Shown: positions 48,131 to 60,148, numbered from the stretch's first letter. The stretch: 64,000 nt of DNA from Coniella vitis (GCA_011317545.1 WUJK01000018.1:186001-250000); one strand, 5' to 3'. Translations and numbers: made by a program. The notes: generated from the sequence alone by a model not told the origin.

Positions 48131-49011
48131 ATGATACCCAGACAGGCATATGCGCCCACACCGCACAGCTACGTACCAAATACAACCCTCTCCGCCACCA
48201 TTAATCTCGATGAGGCAAGTACAACTCACAGACCAACTCAATCTCATCTCATCATCCTCGTCTCAGGCTGTTCTACCGCCTCATTAACACTGCGCACGCA
48301 ATAAATAATCACAGGAAGTCAAACTTGCAGACACCCGCGCCGAGCGCGACCTGCAAGACTCGCTAGCCGAGATCTTCAGCATCCTCGTCACCCTCGACGA
48401 GCTCGAAAAGGCCTTCCTCAAGGACGCCATCCCGGAAGCAGACTACACGGAGATCTGCGAGCGCAGCCTCAAGCAGTACAACGCCATCTTGGTCGATGAA
48501 GGCGTCGCCAGAGCCTTTGTCGGCATTGAGGAATTCAAGGCCGAGTGGGATGTTGGTCTCCGTCTCCGCCACCACCTCTTTCACCACTATCGTCGCTAAT
48601 CACACACACAATAGCTTGAAATCCCCCGCGCCACAGAGCGCATCCGCGTCGGCATGCCCAGCACAGCCCTCACAGCCTCTGCAGGCGCCCCGCCACCGTC
48701 CCAAACACCAGGGGGCAGCAACACCAGTGGCGCGCTCATCCTCGAAGCAAACGCAGGACTTCATCACCTTTCTCGATGCCCTGCGGCTCGGTCTCTTGGC
48801 AAAAGACCAATTACACCCGCTGCTAACGGACGTCATCCAGTCCGTGAACAAGGTGACGGACCGTGATTTTGAGAATAGGGGCAAAATTGTGCAGTGGCTC
48901 ATTGCGCTCAACCAGATGCGTGCGACGGAGGAGCTGAGCGATGCGCAGGCGAGGGAGCTTGAGTTGGATATCAACTCGGCATATCAGGGGTTCAAGAGTA
49001 CATTGACTTGA
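48131..49011 (+). CDS. VPS28: ESCRT-I subunit Vps28, with GC-AG intron and one frame break
   Basis: Vps28 is a core ESCRT-I subunit that sorts ubiquitinated cargo into multivesicular bodies. Exons 48131-48214, 48315-48551 and 48615-49011. The first donor reads GAG|GCAAGT: a GC-AG intron is the only joining that connects 'SATINLDE' to 'EVKLADTRAERD' in frame. The second donor is a weak GTTGGT. The N-terminal domain (about 25-110) is followed by 'ATERIRVGMPST', a short linker and the C-terminal four-helix domain from 'TQDFITFLDALRLG' with 'KDQLHPLL'. Between linker and C-terminal domain the frame slips by one base: removing one A of the run 48749-48751 gives 'LILEATQDFITF', which is family-like, and a 238-residue protein. 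Taken literally the frame ends at 48866 (190 residues). Convergent with MDM12. Confidence 0.88.
48215..48314 (+). other. GC-AG intron in VPS28
   Basis: Starts GCAAGT, ends ATCACAG, 100 bp. GCAAGT is the strongest known form of the rare GC donor. No GT donor in the area yields the conserved reading frame across the junction. Confidence 0.75.
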
Positions 49012-49173
49012 ACGAGGCGCGGCCTATTTGAAGATCTTTGCATGTCTGTCGTGATTTCCATACTGGCTGTACAACATCCCGGCACAACACATACCGGATA
49101 GACCTCCTCCACTGTCTTTGTGATGCCTTTTGGAATGTGCCTGCTTGTCCACGATATACGCAAAGCAAGTCCA

Positions 49174-50985
49174 TCAGACGAGAAACGTCCAGAAGCTGGG
49201 ATACACAAACTCCTCTTCAAAGATGCGCCTCACCTGCTCGAGCACAAACCTCTCCACCTTGCCCACATTCTTGAGACTCTGCTTGCCGCCTTCCCGCTGT
49301 CCAATCTCACTCTCGACGCGAATTTCTTGTAACAGCCCACCCATTTTAGTGTTCCGAGCAGCAGGGCCATGAGCTCCACCTGCACCACTCCCACTCCGAC
49401 CTCCACCCTGCTGCTCTGCACCACCCTCCTCATCATCCCCGCCCACAGCGGCAAGCGCATCCTCTGGACTCAAGAAACAGAAATGCACTCTTTTGCGAAT
49501 GTATGCCACCACACCGACGCCATCAAATGATAGCCCCGTAATACTCAACCGTAGCGGGATCCCGACAAAGCTCGGCATGGGGTAATCAAGGAGGATATCA
49601 GCTGTGAGGAGGAGTCTGACATCGCCCGAATACCGGATACGGAAGACGGCTTGGATGTCTTCTATTCGTGGCTCGCGGAAGCGTGGGCGTTTCTCATTGT
49701 CGTCGTCATCGTCATCGTCATCATCATCTTCACCGTCATTGATGTGCTGTTCTCCATCAATGTCATCGTCTTCTACGATGGCGCTCCCTCCGAGAACAGT
49801 CTTATCCCTGGTCGGAGGCCGCGATATCCCGCCCGAAGAAGTAGCTGCAAATGTAGACACACTGGACTTCTCATGCAGCGCGGGATCAGAGAGATGAATG
49901 GGCGTCAAGCCTGACAGCGAAGACGAGGCAGCGGGCTGGTTGAAGCCTTCTATCGAAACGGACCCCTGGCTTGGGTTGCGACTGTGACTTGGCGCACGAT
50001 GGTCGATCCCTGCTCCAGCTGCTGCTCCGTGATACAAGTGTTCAGGCAGCCCAGCCGTAGATATGGACGCTGGGCTACTTCCGCCCATCTCTGGCGTGCG
50101 AGATTGGTGATACTTGTACTGCTTGTTGTTGTTGTTGTTGTTGTTGTTGTTATTCGGATTGTTGTTCCCAAGCTGCGCACCGGCCACAGCAGCAAGCGGC
50201 GTCTGCGTCCCGCTCAACCCGCCCGCAAGATGAGAATGAAAATAATGCAGATTGGACGTGCCTCCCGGGATCCCTGGTGTCGAGGTGCCCCAAAAGGGAC
50301 TGCCCATGTCCTGTGGTATGGACGAGATGCCGCGCATGTGCGCCCCAGGGAAGGTGGTCGTAATGTGGGGTGGGAGGGCCGAGAGCCTTGCACCGCCGGC
50401 TCCCATGCGTAGATGGGGAGGCGGTGCGCCTGGCCGTTCTCTCATTCCTTTGCTGTTGCTGCTTTTGCTGCTGCTACTGGGCGGTGCTCCTCCGTTGCCG
50501 CGTCGTCGGAAATCTGTGGTGGCAGAAGCAGCTCCTCGCAAGCCATGCACCCCTCCACCACCGCTCCCATTCGCAGCAAATCGGCCACCTGGCACGCTTA
50601 ACCCGCCAAAGCTCCCATTACCACCGCGCCCGCTGCCGCCGCCGCCGCCGCCGCCACGGCTATATTCGCCATACTCTCCATCCACATCCCTCTCCACCAC
50701 ATAGCCGTCGTCGTCTTCCAAGTCATCAGCATCATCATCCGAGTCGTCATCATCATCTGCAGCAGGATTCTCCTCATAGAAATCCGGCAACGGGTCTGTG
50801 ATATCCTTGAGCTCCAGCTCCGGCGGTGTAGCCCCAAACGCAAAATCATGCACCGTGACCGATTTGATGAAGCGGGGCAGGGCCACAGATTGGAATTTGG
50901 TGTGGATGAAGTCGCGAATCGAGTGCGCGAGGGCGTCGCCGTCGGGTCCCGTAGTGAGGGTTTCCCAGTTGAGGTCGATGGACAT
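49174..50985 (-). CDS. MDM12: ERMES subunit Mdm12
   Basis: Single exon, 603 residues. Mdm12 is the cytosolic SMP-domain subunit that bridges Mmm1 (ER) and Mdm34 (mitochondria) in the ER-mitochondria encounter structure, which moves phospholipids between the two membranes. The first strand is 'MSIDLNWETLTTG', followed by 'KFQSVALPRFIKSVTVHDFAFG', and the end '..EEEFVYPSFWTFLV' is diagnostic. The SMP domain is split by a long disordered insert (about residues 70-440) with Asp-rich, Gly-rich and Asn-rich runs; a frame-keeping insert here is usual in filamentous fungi but this one is long. I start at the ATG of the conserved 'MSIDLNW'; the frame is open another 59 codons upstream without similarity. 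Confidence 0.93.
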   Translation of the reverse strand: MSIDLNWETLTTGPDGDALAHSIRDFIHTKFQSVALPRFIKSVTVHDFAFGATPPELELKDITDPLPDFYEENPAADDDDDSDDDADDLEDDDGYVVERDVDGEYGEYSRGGGGGGGSGRGGNGSFGGLSVPGGRFAANGSGGGGVHGLRGAASATTDFRRRGNGGAPPSSSSKSSNSKGMRERPGAPPPHLRMGAGGARLSALPPHITTTFPGAHMRGISSIPQDMGSPFWGTSTPGIPGGTSNLHYFHSHLAGGLSGTQTPLAAVAGAQLGNNNPNNNNNNNNNNKQYKYHQSRTPEMGGSSPASISTAGLPEHLYHGAAAGAGIDHRAPSHSRNPSQGSVSIEGFNQPAASSSLSGLTPIHLSDPALHEKSSVSTFAATSSGGISRPPTRDKTVLGGSAIVEDDDIDGEQHINDGEDDDDDDDDDDNEKRPRFREPRIEDIQAVFRIRYSGDVRLLLTADILLDYPMPSFVGIPLRLSITGLSFDGVGVVAYIRKRVHFCFLSPEDALAAVGGDDEEGGAEQQGGGRSGSGAGGAHGPAARNTKMGGLLQEIRVESEIGQREGGKQSLKNVGKVERFVLEQVRRIFEEEFVYPSFWTFLV

Positions 50986-51669
50986 GTTTGGCCGGGACGG
51001 GGGGGCCCGTAGGTTTGACTGTGGGTGACCGTCCCCTGGTTTTTCGTTTTGCTCCGCCTGTTTTTGTTTCTGGGCAGCCTTTGCTTTGTACAGATTCAGG
51101 GTCTTGTCGAGACAGCTGATGCGGCGTGGCGAATTGCAGACGGTGTGGAGATGGTAGAGCAAAGAGTACTGAAGGCTACTTGAATTGGGTTGAGGTTGAA
51201 GGAGTTGGGTACATCAAGATTCCGGTATTCCAGCCAGAGTCGTAGATTGTGAGATTGCGACAATCGAGGCAGCAACGCGAACGTTCCCGATCAGTCCTTC
51301 CAGTCGTCGCTGACACCTGCTCACTGCAGAGAGATATTTCCAATCTTGCGACGCACTCTGCTTGTAGTTGATAGTGGTAACATTTAGTGGGTGGCGTCCA
51401 TGACTTTTGGAATTGACCTTCGTGGTCGTGACCAGGGTTCGGGTTACGTTCAAGTCTCCAACATGATTCGGCAGAGACCAAGTTGTCACAATACCTAGAC
51501 AGATGCAGAACATGACCAGGTCAAGTTTTCAGTTTGGTGACTATTTTGTAATAAGGCGTAATAAGCACATAGGCCAAGTCAATATACAAACAACAACACC
51601 CGCTTCTCGCACTTTACACAAATCATATTCCAGAAGCTGGGCCAGCCCGTCGGTTCACACGGCTTAGAC
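50986..51669. other. MDM12 promoter and CCC2 3' flank
   Basis: No gene supported. The two genes run in the same direction (minus), so the part near 51000-51300 should contain the MDM12 promoter. Confidence 0.5.
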
Positions 51670-54600
51670 TCAGACTCTGTCCAAGTTGGCCAGAGGCACG
51701 TACCCGGTTTCGTCTCTCTTGCTCCGCCCCATGGCCCCTCTTACCCTGCTAACAACCTCCGACACGCCCTCCAGCACCGTGTTCGCCATGCTGGGCCTGC
51801 TCAACCTCATCTCCATCGCCTCCTTGCCTGCCGCCTCGTCCATCCACCTGGGACGCTTCCAGAACTTGAGCAGCAGCGAGCTCATAACTACAGACACAGA
51901 GCTAATCGCCATCGCCGCGCCTGCCGCCATTGGATGGAGGTGTAAGCCAAATGGCAAGAAGATGCCCATTGCAAAGGGCAGTCCAACAATATTGTAAATG
52001 CACGCCCACGCCAAATTGGCCTTGATGCGGTTGAAGATGCTCTTGGACAGGTGCAGGGCGGCGGGGATGTCCATCAGCTCATTGGGACGCATAAGAACCA
52101 CGTCAGCCGCCTCCATGGCGACATCTGTACCGGAGGCCATGGCGATGCCAACGTCTGCAGTTGCCAACGCTGGCGAATCGTTGATGCCGTCACCGACCAT
52201 GGCGACGATGTCACCTTGGTCGTGAAGCTGACGGACAATTATCTGCTTCTGATCGGGCGACATACCAGCATGCACACACTCCTCGGGAATGCCAACTGCT
52301 GCCGCCACAGCGTGCGCAGTAGAAGGCTGGTCGCCAGTGACCATGGAAACCTTGACGCCCATGCGATGCTGCAAGACGGCAATCGCAGCGGCAGCACCCT
52401 CTTTGATCACATCTGACAGGCAGAGATGGCCTGCATATTGGCCGTCAATGGCAATAAAGATGTTCGTAGTACCGGCAGAGTCACGGGATTTTCCGGATGA
52501 GGCATTCTTGTTGATGGCTTCCGAGGCGTCAATGGCTTCTTGAGATACGTCCACATCGTTTTCACGTAGGTACTTGACGTTGCCGACCAAGATGTTGTAG
52601 CGAGTGCGGTCGGCGCTGGTGGCTGGCTCGACGCTGGCCGAGATACCGCGGCCCACAGCTGCATTAAAGTCGCCAACACTACCCTCGATGGTGCCCTCGG
52701 AGCCAAGACCAAGCTCAGCTTTAGCAGCATTGAGTACAGCCTTGCCCACTGGGTGCTCACTGCCCATCTCGGCCAAGCCAACAATAGTCCACCACAGTCG
52801 ACGGCGCGACTCATTATTCTGCCAGGCGGAGACAATGTTCATACCGGCCACAGTCATTCTGCCGTAGGTTATAGTGCCAGTCTTGTCGAGCACAATGTGG
52901 GTGACCTTGGTAGTAGTCTCAAGTGCTGCACCACCCTTGACGAGGATGCCGTTCTCAGCGCCGACTCCAGTGCCAACCATAACAGCAGTAGGAGTTGCCA
53001 GGCCAAGCGCGCAAGGGCAGGCAAAGACAATGACTGAAATGCATAGCTTGACGCAAACAAAGATTTTACCTCCGCTCGAGTCCTCCATAAAAATCTTGGG
53101 TGGGTGAGAAAGCACGTGACTGAGAACCATCCAGACAATAAAGGTCAACAAGCCCAGAATGAGGATCGTGGGCACGAAGTACCCAGCTAGAGTATCCGCC
53201 AGTCTCTGAATAGGTGCGCGTGTGGTTTGAGCATCTTGAACAAGCTTCACAATTTGGCTGAGCTGCGTGTCGCGGCCAGCACGAGTTACCCGAAGATCCA
53301 CACGGCCGTGACCGTTGACGGTACCGCCAATCAAGAAGGAGCCCTTGCGCTTCTGCACGGGCATAGCCTCGCCCGTCACCATACTCTCGTCGACATAGGT
53401 CTCTCCTCGAACCAGGACACCGTCAGCCGGAATCTTGTCGCCAGGGCGGAGGATGACAACGTCTCCCACCTGAATCAGTTCCGTTGGGATGATCTTCTCC
53501 TCGGCAGCGTTCCCATCCGCCGTGGGGGATCTGGGATCGTCACTGTCCCACTTTTCCGCCGCCTTTTCGGCAGCAATGGGATCGACATAAATTGTTGCCA
53601 TAGATGGGGCCAGAGACATGAGACGCGACAAGGCCTTGGAGGTCTGGCCCTTGGCACGGTTTTCAAGGAACCGGCCAAATGTGATGAAGGTGATCAACAT
53701 GGTGCTGGTGTCAAAGATTGTGCTTGGTCTGCTGTGGGGAGGGAAAATGAATGAGACCATCATAGCAACACAGCTGAAGAAGAAGGCACACGAAGTGCCC
53801 AGCACAACCAAGACGTCCATGGTTGGCGAGCCGTGCTTGACAGACTTGTAAGCTGAGACATAGAAGCGTTTGCCAATGCCGAATTGCACTGGAATGGTCA
53901 GGACCAGACACACAATGTCGCCCAAGAAAAGGCCTGGCAGGATCTGCCATGCCCCAAAATCCAGAATTGGTAAGCACATGGGAATGATCATGCCTATGAG
54001 AAAGACGGGGACGGCGAAGCTCAAAGACGTCCGAAAGGCTCTTCGCCATTCGTTGATTTCTCGAGTCTTGGCCAAAGATTCGAGCTGTGCGTTGTTGTCG
54101 TCACTGTCGGCGACCAGAGCATTGAAACCTGTCTCCTCGACTGTCTCAACAATGGCCCGTAGGCCCGTTACACCCGGTTGGTGCGTAACGGTCAACCTCG
54201 AAGTTGCCAAGCTGAGCTTGACCGAGTCCACACCAGGCAGAGTCTGAAGCTTTTCCTCGAGTGCTGTAGCCGCAGCAGCATCTGGTACTCCATACACCTT
54301 GAATTGCGCGATCGAGGTCGCTTGTTGCTTGTCGGCAGCTTCCGATTGTGTCGAGACGATGGACGCGCCAAAGCCGCGGTCTTCGATGATTTCCGCAATC
54401 TGCTCCGGGGACAACTTCGTTGGGTCATGCGTTATGACGGCTCGCTCGGCCAAGAGGCTGATATTGAACTTGAGCATCCCCTCGACGTCCTTGAAGCCAG
54501 ACTCGACCGCCGACGTGCATGCGCCGCAAGTCATGCCTTCGATGGCCACCGTTGTGATCATCTGAAGGGCAGTCGTTGCAGACCGCGATGGGCCAGTCTT

Positions 54601-55347
54601 GTCCTCCTCTTTGACCTCGGTGCTCTCAACAATAGTAGCGCCAAATCCTCGGTCCTCTATCATTTCTGCTATTTGCTCGGCGGACAGCATGGAAGGATCG
54701 TGGTCGATGACGGCTCGTTCAGACAGTAGTGAGATGCTGAAGTTCTTGACGCCTGCAACGTTCTTGAAGGCGCCCTCAACTGCGGATGTGCATGCGCCGC
54801 AGGTCATGCCCTCGATTGCGATGACGGTGCCGACATAGGTCGGGCCATTCTGCGCTGCGTCCTTGAACGCGGTGTCCATTTTGTCGACTCTGGGCGATAC
54901 TAGGTCGGTGGAAAGGACTTCTGCGTCGAACCCTCTGTCTTCGATGATCTCTCTTATTTCTTCGGCGGAGATACGGTTGGCATCATGCATGATCACTGCC
55001 CTTTCCATTATCAGGCTGACGGAGACATTGCCGACGCCATCAACGCCCTTCAGTCCACTCTCGACCGCCGAAGTGCATGCGCCGCATCTGTTGACCGGTA
55101 GGTTAGCGATAAGCCGAGCCAAGCAGCTGAGCAGCCAACAAGTGACATGGATAACAAGCGCCGAACCACGCTGACTGCGCTGGAAAGCCAAGCCACGAAT
55201 CAGGGCCTAGAGTAGAATAAGCACAGCGTGGAGGAAGAAAGAGGCGACTCACGTCATACCGCCGACCTTGAGGGTGGTTGTGGCCATGTGCGCTGCACTC
55301 AGACTCAGCGGGTCCTTCGGAAGGACCTCTATCGACGACGGCGCCAT
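51670..55347 (-). CDS. CCC2: Copper-transporting P1B-type ATPase
   Basis: Exons 55347-55253 and 55087-51670 give 1170 residues. Ccc2 pumps Cu(I) from the Atx1 chaperone into the late Golgi, where it loads secreted multicopper oxidases such as Fet3. Three N-terminal heavy-metal domains have the full 'GMTCGACTSAVE' motif (Cys33/36, Cys128/131, Cys219/222); the intron falls exactly inside the first motif, splitting the Thr codon before Cys33. A fourth domain-like fold at about 290-360 lacks the CxxC pair. The pump part has about eight membrane helices, the intramembrane 'CPC' at 722-724, phosphorylation Asp766 in 'DKTGT' and the hinge 'GDGINDSPAL'. The short N-terminal exon would be missed by a naive model. 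No frame breaks. Confidence 0.95.
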
Positions 55348-57937
55348 GTCGGACTGCTCTATTGCGAGGATGATATGGGGGGGGGGTTCGTTGAATAGAA
55401 ATAAAAAATAAATAAATCAAGTAGGTGCGGCGGCGGAAAAGGCCGTGGTAATCGATGGCGGGTATCCTTAGGTCAAGGCCGGACGCATTTGCACGCAGGA
55501 AAACGAATGATGATGCCGCGAGTAAGGACGGACAGCCGCAAGACGGAACGCTTCGCTGGTTGGGTATCGAACAAGAAACAGTCTGCCCCACGGTCTGAGG
55601 ATATACTTTTTGGTTATGTATATATGTATCTTGGCCGGAAAGGAATCCACCAGAAGACCAGCTTCTCTAGGGCGGTGTGATGGGGTTGTCTTGTTGAAGT
55701 AAGCAATCGGGCAATAGCAATAACAGTTGCGTATGCTGGCTGAATCCGTAAGACTCGGGTCGCAGCTAGACCCAGGATGAACTCTGTAGAGCCGGGGCGG
55801 AGTGGCAGCGGCCGGGTCAATAAATGGAGGTGATTATGCACAAGAGCAATAGTCGTCGTGTGACTGTTGCTTCGTAAGCGACCCTCAAGACGGAAACGAG
55901 GCTGCTGCAGAAGGGCAAAAGGAGGGGGGAGAGGGCAAGCGGCTGAGGAGTGAAGAAGAAGGATCAGAAGCGGGCAGTGCGAGGTACCAGCACTGGACGG
56001 GCAAGGGGCCTGATACGATATAAAAGTTGTGTGATGGGACGGAAGGCCAGCATAGACTGGCTCGACGCGAACATGTTTTAATTCATGTTGCATATGAAAG
56101 TAGATTCGTGGGTTGTGGCTCGGTACGCTCGGTGGAGAGAGCAGCAACAGCGACGAGGCAAGCCTTCACTCGCCCATCGAAAAGTTGTCTCGTGGCAACG
56201 GGCCTGTGAAACAGGCAGCCCACAACAGAGCCCAGGTTCCCCTGGAAGACAGGCGGCTGTTGGGTTCCACCAAAAAAAGGTGGGAAGGGGCAGTAGGGTG
56301 GGGTTATTGCCTATTGCCTGTGAAAGAGCGCCGACGGCTCGGTCTTTGACGGCAGTACTATGTACTAAGTACTACGTAGTACGTACTTGGCCCATTGTAC
56401 TTTTCGGTGTCTCTCTCTGTTTGCTTTTGTATTTATTCAATTGGGGTCAGTCAACCAGTGAAGTAGTCCACAACCACATTCAGGATGTGAAAGAAAGCAA
56501 AGTGACTACAAATACAAGCGGCACCGTCTCATGTTGGGGTGGCGCTCTTCTTTGTTGTTTGAAAGATCGAGCCCCGGTCCCAAGTGCTTTGTGCGTCTGG
56601 GCGTTTCCAAGACTGTCAGGAATTCTGCAAGATCACAAATCAACAATCATGCAGTATGCTGTGTACACAATACCTCGCATACAGTTGCAGTGCTGACTGC
56701 AGTCATGTCTATTCAATCTTTGTGTGTTCTACGTATCTGGCCTACGACGCACAATCCAGGATGGATGCTATCGTCATGCATCGATAGTGGCCGTCTCAAT
56801 GCAGTCTCTGGAGGTGCAAATGCGACTGCTTGGCCTCCAATATGACCACGATATCTCATCAATAGCACACACGACAAGGGTGGTGCAGACGTGGCTTCCG
56901 ATGCAAAGCCTGACAAGCTTTTCGATAGTGCAGCAACACCAAGTCCCTTTTCCACCAAAATCAGCTGTACTGCTACCGGTCGGAATGTATGCGGTGACTG
57001 GGACCGGTATGTCAGCCCTAGTGCGCCTCTTGAAGTTATGATGGTATACTACCCAAGCTGGCTGATGACGAAGATTTCCATGGATACTATAATCATGAAG
57101 AGTGTCTCTGCCATCTGCCGCCTGCTCGGTTACGACGGACGTGTAGATACAAAGGTGGCAGCCAAGCGAACTCTGGTTGCGCAGCCCATTTTCCATGCTC
57201 AGTCAGCAGAGACGCCACACAACTGCAATGAAGATTATCGGAAGAAAACAACTAATACCAAGTCGAGTCACGCCGAGTCGAGTCGAGCCAAGCCGAATCG
57301 AGTCGTCTCCAAACTGTTTGGACCCAAACACTCTTCAAACGGCGTCTGTCTTCGTCAAGCGCTGCCCCCAATCACATGTCCCCGTCTGAATTTCCGAGAC
57401 AAAACATCATAACAAACAACCCCCCTGGGACTTTCTCAAATCCCCGTCTTCAGCCCCGTCCACACAGACACAGAGCCTGTGCAGATCGGATAGCTTAATA
57501 CGGTCATTGCTTGTCAAGCGGTCCGTGACCAAGTCCCCACAACCCCAGCCAATCGTGCCAAGAGCCAAGCGTACCGTATAAGCAACCGCCCAGACCCCTA
57601 AGGCACTGCGCTGTGGTGCATCACTACATAGCCTAGCGCCCCAGCTCTGGCGGGCGGATAGGGCTTGAGCGCACTACTATGTACATAGTACGATCATAGC
57701 CAGACAACTGATGCCGTGCCTGCCGTGTGGAGCTTATCTTGTGCTTTGCCTGCCTACCACAGTCACCCGGTCTTCGCAAGTGGGGTACGCGTTTGTCAGT
57801 TGACGTCGCTAGAGCTTCCCATCCAGCAACTGCCATCTCAGCCTTGTCATCCATCACGCCTCGGCATCTTTGAGCGGGCCATTAACAAGAAATAGCCACA
57901 CCAGCTATTGTCCCCATCATAATCAAACACAGTCGAA
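55348..57937. other. Long intergenic region with palindromic motif
   Basis: About 2.6 kb without a supported gene, between divergent CCC2 and CSN7. It contains GTACTATGTAC (56355-56365) beside ACTACGTAGTACGTAC, and the perfect 16-bp palindrome TACTATGTACATAGTA at 57675-57690. GAGTCGAGC-type pentamer repeats lie near 57260-57305. A 173-codon frame at 56891-57412 has no domain support. Confidence 0.5.
57675..57690. repeat. 16-bp perfect palindrome TACTATGTACATAGTA
   Basis: The sequence equals its own reverse complement. It combines the two half-words GTACTATGTAC and TACATAGTAC seen elsewhere between genes. It lies about 250 bases upstream of the CSN7 start codon. Confidence 0.85.
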
Positions 57938-59023
57938 ATGGAACAGACCAAAGCTCTCACGGCACTCGAGGTAAGTCTTTCCACTATCACACCCCCTCCC
58001 CCGGACCCAATGACTGTCCAGACCTGAAAATAAAACCAACTCATTCCAAACCCGTCTTCGCAGCCCTTCCTGGCTCTCACCAAATCAGCCACCTCTCCAC
58101 GCGCAGCAGCCGACCTCATTAACCGCGCAACCTCTGCTCCAAACACATACATATTCACCGAGCTGCTTAACGCACCCAACATCGCCGCCCTCGCTTCATC
58201 TCCAGAGCCAGAACATCGAGCATGGCACACCCACCTCGAGCTCTTTAGCCATGGGCTCTACTCAAGCTACTACAACAATAACTCCTCCTCCGCGTCTTCG
58301 TACTCGCCCGACCAAAACCTCCCGTCCCTCAATCCAGCTCAGCAGCTCAAACTCCGTCAACTCTCTCTCCTCACACTCTCCCGCGACAAAACCCAGCTCA
58401 GCTACCCCTCGCTAATGCGTCATCTCGCTCTGTCCACCGCTCGTGAGCTCGAGGACGTCGTCATTTCCGCCGTGTACGCTGGCCTGCTCACCGCCAAGCT
58501 CAACCCGCTCCGCCAAGAGGTCCAGGTCAGCAGCGTTGCGCCCCTCCGCGACGTCCGTCCTGCTTCCATTGCGGGTATCGTGAATACCCTGCAGGAGTGG
58601 TCTGCCCGCTGCGACGCCACGCTTGCCGAGCTCGAAGCCTCTGTGTCGGCTATCCGTGCCGAGGCGGCGCGTGCTGCTGAGCGCAAACGGAGGAGTGAGC
58701 GCGTTGTTGCTGCTGCCATAGCCGCGGAGGAGAAGAATGCTAGTGGTGGGGGTGAAGGCGGTACTGGTGCTGGTTCAGGAAGTGCAAATACGCGTCACAA
58801 GCAGCGGAAGGGCTATGGCAATGTTGCCGTTGCGCATCTCAAGTCTCAGGTTGCCAGTGCCGGTAGTGGTGTCAGTGGTGCTAGCGCAAACAGCGGCTCT
58901 AAGCGGGGTAGTGAAAAGCTCATGGAGAGCACTACGGGCACAGAAGAGGACGACGAGGCCATGGATGTGGATGATGACGGTGAAGTGCCAGGTCAGAAAC
59001 GGGCCAGTCGGCGGAAGTTGTGA
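57938..59023 (+). CDS. CSN7: COP9 signalosome subunit 7
   Basis: Exons 57938-57970 (11 codons) and 58064-59023 give 330 residues. The COP9 signalosome removes Nedd8 from cullins and so controls ubiquitin ligases, with roles in light response and development in filamentous fungi. A PCI domain runs from about 95 to 205: 'LKLRQLSLLTLSRD', 'LMRHLALSTARELEDVVISA' and 'GLLTAKLNPLRQEVQVSSVAPLRDV' fit the winged-helix core of Csn7. A coiled stretch follows ('CDATLAELEASVSAI', then an Arg/Glu/Ala-rich helix), and then a disordered Gly/Ser tail with an acidic patch and a basic end 'KRASRRKL' that could serve as a nuclear signal. The tiny first exon 'MEQTKALTALE' is supported by a GTAAGT donor and a CTTCGCAG acceptor in phase 0. 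Confidence 0.9.
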
Positions 59024-60148
59024 AAAAGGAAACTGTCCTGATGATAGTTCGCAGTGAGCAGTGTAAAGTTATGCTTCTCTGCCTCGGTTTTCAAGTTGGC
59101 TCTACAGCACTTGTTGGCAGCTTGCAAATGCCAAGAGGCTTCTAGGTGCAGACTGGTAGTTGAGGAAAGCAATGCAGTGATAGTTGCGACGTTATTGAAC
59201 TGGGAGCATGGTGGTTGGTTTGTAGGCTTATCAACCATTGACTGCTAGAGAACCCCAAAAGATTCAATGTCTATTTCATCCTTCGCCTGATGCAGATGCT
59301 CATAGGTCTTACTGGCTGCCAAGCCACAGGAAGATGTGCTATCCTGCGAAGTGCTGAGCGAGCTTGAAGGACACAGCCTAATTCCCAGTCGGCGTGCGTA
59401 GTTATCACCCACGTAGTCTACCTACACGGTATTTGACCGTTCTGGAACGACCAAAATTGCCGTTCTCAATTCTGCGTGCTGCCATTCATCTTAAGAGCAA
59501 GCGAGCTCCTCAGCAAAATTCCACGGAACGATTTTGATCGAATCAAGACAAGACTATCATATAGCAAACACGGGATATACTTCTCCTTCCCTTTATTCGC
59601 CGACCATGTTAGATCATATCACAAGGACTGCCCTCTCTTGACTTGGTCCATTCTTCTCCATTTCAGTCAACTACCGAAAGCTTCTCTCCTCCCATAAATT
59701 GTCCCCTCCCTTTCCCCTTACCCTCAAGTCTTACATCGAACCGTGGTATTGGTGCAAGATGCCCTGCCCTCGATAGCTTTTCCACTCAAAATGCATTAGT
59801 CTTTGGCCTTCGGAACCGCAAAACGCCGAGCCTTGCCCTCCCACAAGCACACTCCTTTTCGCAATGCCTAGAATCCATTTGGCGCCTTTGTTTGTTTAAG
59901 AAGAAGTAATGAGAAAAAAGCAATGCAACAACAGTGGTATCATCGTATCCTGAACAAGGATTATTGGCTGCCTTGACTTGGTAATATCAAAACACATAAG
60001 AAAAAAAGGAATACTGTTAGTAGTAGATGCTTAGCCGCAAAGGAAATAAAAGAGAGAAGGCTAGTAGGCTGAGAATTAAACCAGGTCGTAACGCCATTAA
60101 CACGCATATTAGGGTAATTGTGATGGGCCAGAATCACGCTCGGACAAT
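59024..60148. other. Convergent 3' intergenic between CSN7 and RAX1
   Basis: Both neighbours end here. A CT-rich stretch at 59625-59740 looks promoter-like, but no coding frame follows. No gene or RNA is recognised. Confidence 0.5.

Noticed and set aside
56891..57412. 173-codon open frame upstream of CSN7
   Set aside because: Contains pentamer-repeat-derived Ser/Arg stretches and no recognisable domain; no credible promoter or splice structure.
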